A stretch of DNA of 64,000 nucleotides from Vibrio navarrensis (GTDB lineage: Bacteria > Pseudomonadota > Gammaproteobacteria > Enterobacterales > Vibrionaceae), in the NCBI RefSeq assembly GCF_015767675.1, contig NZ_CP065217.1, positions 1,054,001 to 1,118,000 of the forward strand, given 5' to 3'. This document shows positions 60,459 to 64,000 of the stretch, piece by piece. The notes under the pieces were generated by a model, which did no database searches, was not told the DNA's origin, and saw only the letters and a program-made list of their open reading frames with translations. The first letter of the stretch is position 1, and each line of letters begins with the position of its first letter. The translations under genes and the position numbers were made by a program.

Positions 60459-60490
60459 GACTCTGGATTCTAGGGATTAGGAACTCACCT

Positions 60491-61231
60491 ATGCTGGATT
60501 TACAAGGATATGAAGCCTCAATTCTAAAAGGGGCGCTGCTCACTATTGAAGTGGCACTACTCTCCGTGCTCTTAGCGATGATACTTGGCATGCTAGGTGC
60601 CTTGGCGAAAATGGCCCCGTATCGCTGGGCAAGAGCAATCGCGACACTCTACACCACCATCATTCGCGGTATTCCCGATCTGGTTCTGATGATGTTGATC
60701 TTCTTCGGTGGACAGATCTTTCTCAATAATTCCCTTTACGCCATCAACGAATGGCTCAATGGCTGGTTTGCCTCCAGCGATCCGAACCACGAATGGGTCT
60801 CCTACGTCCCTGATTACTTAGATGTCAGCCCGTTTATTGCGGGTGTGCTAACCATTGGATTTATTTTTGGCGCCTACATGGCCGAGACATTTCGCGGTGC
60901 CATCATGGCGGTGGATAAAGGTGAGCTCGAAGCCGCCAAAGCCTACGGCATGAGCGCAACCTTGGCATTTCGCCGCATCTTGTTGCCACAAATGATCCGT
61001 CACGCACTGCCCGGTTTTGGCAATAACTGGCTGGTGTTGCTAAAAACCACCGCTCTGGTGTCGATTATCGGTTTGGAAGACATGGTGCGCATGAGCTCTC
61101 TCGCCGCGGGATCAACAAAGATGCCGTTTACTTTCTACATGGCGGTGGCGATTATTTTCTTGTTCTTTACCAGTGTTTCAACCGGATTGTTGAAAATTGT
61201 CGAACGTAAATTCAGCATTCATGCGAGGTAG
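60491..61231 (+). CDS. hisQ: Amino acid ABC transporter permease (HisQ-like)
   Basis: A 246-residue inner-membrane permease with about five helices. The EAA loop LEAAKAYGMSATLAFRRILLPQ (contact with the ATPase) and the segment IIRGIPDLVLMMLIFFGGQI are typical of HisQ. A polar insertion (about residues 80-110) with several Trp/Tyr residues is longer than in E. coli HisQ. AGGAA lies before the ATG. The next gene starts 3 bases after its stop. Confidence 0.88.
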   Translation: MLDLQGYEASILKGALLTIEVALLSVLLAMILGMLGALAKMAPYRWARAIATLYTTIIRGIPDLVLMMLIFFGGQIFLNNSLYAINEWLNGWFASSDPNHEWVSYVPDYLDVSPFIAGVLTIGFIFGAYMAETFRGAIMAVDKGELEAAKAYGMSATLAFRRILLPQMIRHALPGFGNNWLVLLKTTALVSIIGLEDMVRMSSLAAGSTKMPFTFYMAVAIIFLFFTSVSTGLLKIVERKFSIHAR

Positions 61232-61234
61232 AAT

Positions 61235-61912
61235 ATGGATTTCTCTTTAATCGTAGACAGTTTTCCCGTTTATCTTGAGGGGCTGTGGAACACCGTGTGG
61301 CTGGTTTCTCTCTCGCTGGTGATTGGCTTGAGCTTGGCTATCCCACTTGCGGTGGCAAGAAACAGCCATAACCCATTGTTGCGCTTGCCAACTTGGGGTT
61401 ATATCTACTTTTTCCGCGGTACACCGCTCTTGGTGCAGCTTTACTTGATCTACTACGGAATGGATCAGTTTTTCCCAGTCAAAGGGACGTTGTGGGAATA
61501 CGCTTGGTTCTGTGCACTGGTCGCCTTTGTGCTCAACACCTCGGCTTATACCGCCGAGATCATTCGCGGTGCGATCAACGGCTTGCCGAAAGGCGAAGTC
61601 GAAGCGGCAAAGGCGTATGGCATGAGCACATGGAAAACCTATCGTCGAGTGATTCTACCGAGTGCTTTGCGACGCGCACTACCGGCTTACAGCAACGAAG
61701 TGATTTTCATGCTGCATGGCAGTGCCGTGGCGGGGATCGTCACCATCATGGATTTGACTGGCGCGGCGCGTCTGGTCAACTCGCGCTATTATGCGCCGTT
61801 TGAGTCGTTTTTGACCGCAGGCTTTTTCTACATGATGCTGACGTTTTGTATTTTGTGGTGTTTTAAAAATGCCGAAAAACGCTTTTTGGCCTATTTACGG
61901 CCATTGAGTTAA
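61235..61912 (+). CDS. hisM: Amino acid ABC transporter permease (HisM-like)
   Basis: A 225-residue permease pairing with the HisQ-like subunit. It has the FRGTPLLVQLYLIYYGMD segment and the EAA loop GEVEAAKAYGMSTWKTYRRV followed by LPAYSNEVIFML, as in HisM. It starts 3 bases after the upstream stop and completes the operon. A hairpin AAACGGC/GCCGTTT follows at 61921-61944. Confidence 0.9.
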   Translation: MDFSLIVDSFPVYLEGLWNTVWLVSLSLVIGLSLAIPLAVARNSHNPLLRLPTWGYIYFFRGTPLLVQLYLIYYGMDQFFPVKGTLWEYAWFCALVAFVLNTSAYTAEIIRGAINGLPKGEVEAAKAYGMSTWKTYRRVILPSALRRALPAYSNEVIFMLHGSAVAGIVTIMDLTGAARLVNSRYYAPFESFLTAGFFYMMLTFCILWCFKNAEKRFLAYLRPLS

Positions 61913-61920
61913 GAGTTTGA

Positions 61921-61950
61921 AAACGGCGCTTGTAAGTGCCGTTTATTTAT
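61921..61950 (+). terminator. Terminator of the amino acid transporter operon
   Basis: Stem AAACGGC/GCCGTTT (7 bp) with a 10-base loop, followed by ATTTATT. Confidence 0.7.
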
Positions 61951-62103
61951 TCTGGTTACACTGGCCCTAAACATCGGGCCTTGGTCAGAGACTATTTGGT
62001 TACCTCAAATACGTGATACTGCACCAACGAGTTTGCCAACCGATGATCAATGTTGATGGCACGACAGCTTGGCCACGCTAGTGCTCAATAGAAAGAGAAG
62101 CAA

Positions 62104-62132
62104 GAGGGAGCCGTTGGGCTCCCTCGTTGTTA
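62104..62132. terminator. Hairpin between hisM-like and xthA genes
   Basis: Perfect 9-bp stem GAGGGAGCC/GGCTCCCTC with a GTTG loop; T-rich sequence (GTTGTTATT) follows on the plus side. It lies 22 bases after the xthA stop on the minus strand. Confidence 0.65.
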
Positions 62133-62146
62133 TTCATCACTTGGAA

Positions 62147-62953
62147 TCAGTTAAACACCGCCCAAATTGGCGCATGATCTGACGGTTTATCGATACCGCG
62201 CAGCTCATAGTCGACATCCGATTCCACACAACTGCTGGCGAGGGAAGGCGTTGCTAAGATCACGTCGATACGCAGACCGCGATTATCATCAAATCCGCGT
62301 GAGCGATAGTCGAACCAAGAGAACTTGTCGTTGACAGCTGGGTGAAGTCGACGGAATGTGTCTTCCAATCCCCAATCGAGCAAGGTTTTTAGCCATTCGC
62401 GCTCTTCTGGTTGGAAAGAGCACTTGCCTGTTTTTAGCCAGCGCTTGCGGTTAACTTCACCGATGCCGATGTCAGCGTCAATCGGACTGATGTTGATATC
62501 CCCCATAACGATCAGTTTTTCGTCGGTATTGTGGTGGGCGTTTAAGTAGCCCATGAGATCTTGATAAAACTGGCGTTTGTAAGGAAATTTAGTCTCGTGT
62601 TCAACGTTGTCCCCTTGCGGAAAGTAACCGTTGAGAATGGTGACTTTTTCGCCATTTTCATGCAAAAAAGTGCCGATAATCATACGCTTTTGGTGATCAT
62701 CATTGTCCGTTGGAAAGCCTTTTTGCACCGACAGCGGTTCTTGTTTACACAGCAGAGCCACACCGTAGTGCGCTTTCTGTCCATGAAAATAGACTTTGTA
62801 GCCCATGGCCTCAATATCGGCGACCGGGAAGGCTTCGTCGTGTACCTTAATCTCTTGCAGACCGATGACATCGGGCTGGTGTTTATCGATAAGGGCTTGC
62901 AGTTGATGGAGGCGGGCACGCAAGCCATTGATATTAAAGCTGACTACTTTCAT
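62147..62953 (-). CDS. xthA: Exonuclease III
   Basis: A 268-residue AP endonuclease and 3'-5' exonuclease, exactly the E. coli length. Catalytic residues are in place: E34 in GLQEIK, the LNGYFPQG tyrosine (Y109 region), GDINISPID (D151/N153 region) and the C-terminal SDHAPIW with the general-base histidine. It starts at [13 protein letters not shown] with AGGAACAAC before the ATG; a longer in-frame reading from 63064 lacks a ribosome site and family match. Confidence 0.96.
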   Translation of the reverse strand: MKVVSFNINGLRARLHQLQALIDKHQPDVIGLQEIKVHDEAFPVADIEAMGYKVYFHGQKAHYGVALLCKQEPLSVQKGFPTDNDDHQKRMIIGTFLHENGEKVTILNGYFPQGDNVEHETKFPYKRQFYQDLMGYLNAHHNTDEKLIVMGDINISPIDADIGIGEVNRKRWLKTGKCSFQPEEREWLKTLLDWGLEDTFRRLHPAVNDKFSWFDYRSRGFDDNRGLRIDVILATPSLASSCVESDVDYELRGIDKPSDHAPIWAVFN

Positions 62954-63164
62954 TGTTGTTCCTGATTCGCTTGTTTTATCTGATGTTACCACTGATACTT
63001 TCGACATCAAGTCATGTGTCGGTTTGAACGCCACTTTTCTCTGTCGCTCCCTTACGGGACACAATTGTGTAACAAATGTAATTGATATTGAGGTCGGTTA
63101 TGCTTTAATGAAACCGAAATAAACCATTTCCTTCCCTCCATTGTTTGCGAATAAGGATGTAGTA

Positions 63165-64000
63165 TGCGAACTCTTTCTGTGCAGTGGAAAATTACCCTGC
63201 TGTCCGGTGTCTGCTTGTTGCTCACCTCTCTCTCTTTAATCGGCCTTTCGGTCTATAACGCGATTACCAATCAGCAAGTGCTCAAAGCGCAAAGCAGTTT
63301 ATCGGTGAGTGAAAAATCGGAGCAATTGGTTCAAACCCGTGCACTACTCAATGCCACCGAGGTGTCGGAATACCTCACGGAATCTCTATACCGCGCTGAG
63401 ATGCTGGCGGCGAACGCCCTCTTTTATAAGACCAACACCGAAGAAAATTTTGGAGAAAGTGAAGCGCTGCGTACCGCGTTAGATGAAATGGTGCGTAAAT
63501 CAGTCATCAATTTTAAAACCATGCAAGGCGCGTATTTGGTTTTCAAACCTAACATGCTTGATGGTGAAGATGCGAACTACGTCAATGCTGAGTACGTCGG
63601 TTCCAATGAAAAAGGGCAGTTTGCTCCTTATTGGAAGCTTGCCGCGAATGGTGAGAATGTGTTGGCCAATGTTCTGTCAGAGAAGGTGCTCAGCGCCGAT
63701 GAAAACAGTGAGCGCTTTTTGTGTCCACTCAATTCTGATGCACCATGTATCACCTCGCCAAGAATGGAAAGCTCACAAGAAGGGAACTTCCTTACCACCT
63801 CCATTTCGGTGCCGATTCTTCTGGATGGAACATCGATTGGTTTTATGGGCATTGATGTTCGTTTAGATCCTCTGCAACAAATCGCCAATGACTCTGACGC
63901 CAGTCTGTTTGGTGGAGCAGGACGCGTGAGCATGGTAAGTTTGGATGGCACCTTGCTCGCCAGTGATGATGCCGACAAGCCAGTCGGACAGCCATTTTCC
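63165..64000 (+). CDS. dCache-type methyl-accepting chemotaxis protein (3' end outside window)
   Basis: An open frame of at least 278 codons runs off the right edge. It begins MRTLSVQWKITLLSGVCLLL with a membrane helix (about 8-32), then a large periplasmic region with LESLYRAEM-type helices, FKTMQGAYLVFKPNM and the conserved VPILLDGTSIGFMGIDVRLD, which is typical of the double-Cache sensor of amino acid chemoreceptors in vibrios. HAMP and signalling parts lie beyond the window. AAGGAT precedes the ATG. The ligand is not determinable here. Confidence 0.88.

Overview
The window is a stretch of gammaproteobacterial chromosome that looks like a Vibrio large chromosome, most like V. vulnificus or a close relative. 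The genus call is an inference from gene content: CsiV beside Mfd, a PlzB-like PilZ protein, a VC1899-type CARF nuclease, many methyl-accepting chemotaxis proteins and diguanylate cyclases, and enteric-like blocks such as hinT-ycfL-lpoB-thiK-ycfP-ndh, lolCDE-comEC-msbA-lpxK-ycaR-kdsB and prkA-yeaH-spoVR. There are no rRNA or tRNA genes, CRISPR arrays, prophages or insertion sequences. Most of the window is ordinary core genome, with a few unusual elements embedded in it.

Layout. 1-9140: 3' part of a giant surface protein made of tandem Ig-like and cadherin-like repeats, ending in a GlyGly-CTERM-like segment, a second signal-peptide-like segment and an outer-membrane barrel. 9219-10827: a PAS-GGDEF cyclase and a CBS-pair protein. 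10917-13294: a ZntA-type metal exporter behind a recognisable ZntR-type promoter. 13553-14311: udp with a CRP site. 14387-15547: an orphan CARF/PD-D/ExK protein. 15715-17706: a chemoreceptor. 17947-24070: hinT, three lipoproteins including LpoB, thiK, ycfP, and ndh with a perfect FNR box. 24311-25951: trhO and a GNAT acetyltransferase. 26072-30890 (minus): the compact operon plzB-like, mfd, csiV. 31128-40888 (plus): lolCDE, comEC, msbA, lpxK, ycaR and kdsB, an envelope and lipid A block interrupted only by a divergent DUF2062 gene. 41001-41789: a membrane GGDEF protein. 41878-46657 (minus): prkA-yeaH-spoVR. 47060-49130 (minus): yfbU, a CbiM-like membrane protein and pflA. 49327-51207: a chemoreceptor behind a likely sigma-54 promoter. 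51210-56439 (minus): lpxR, pflB and a DUF3360-like transporter. 56897-58375: a polyglycine lipoprotein. 58628-61912: a basic amino acid ABC importer operon with a 20-copy heptanucleotide array inside it. 62147-62953: xthA. 63165-end: a truncated dCache chemoreceptor.

How the parts work together. Envelope biogenesis dominates: LolCDE exports lipoproteins such as the three seen here, MsbA/LpxK/KdsB make lipid A-KDO, LpxR remodels it, and LpoB and CsiV activate the two class A penicillin-binding proteins. Anaerobic energy metabolism is the second theme: PflA and PflB, with candidate FNR boxes in front of pflB and the DUF3360 gene and a perfect one in front of ndh. Signalling (c-di-GMP, chemotaxis, PrkA kinase) is scattered through the rest.

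The most unusual items are the apparent internal sorting and signal hairpin joining adhesin to barrel in the giant protein, the (CTAGAAC)20 array in the amino acid transporter operon, and the orphan CARF nuclease whose ligand motif differs from the usual GG(T/S)K form.
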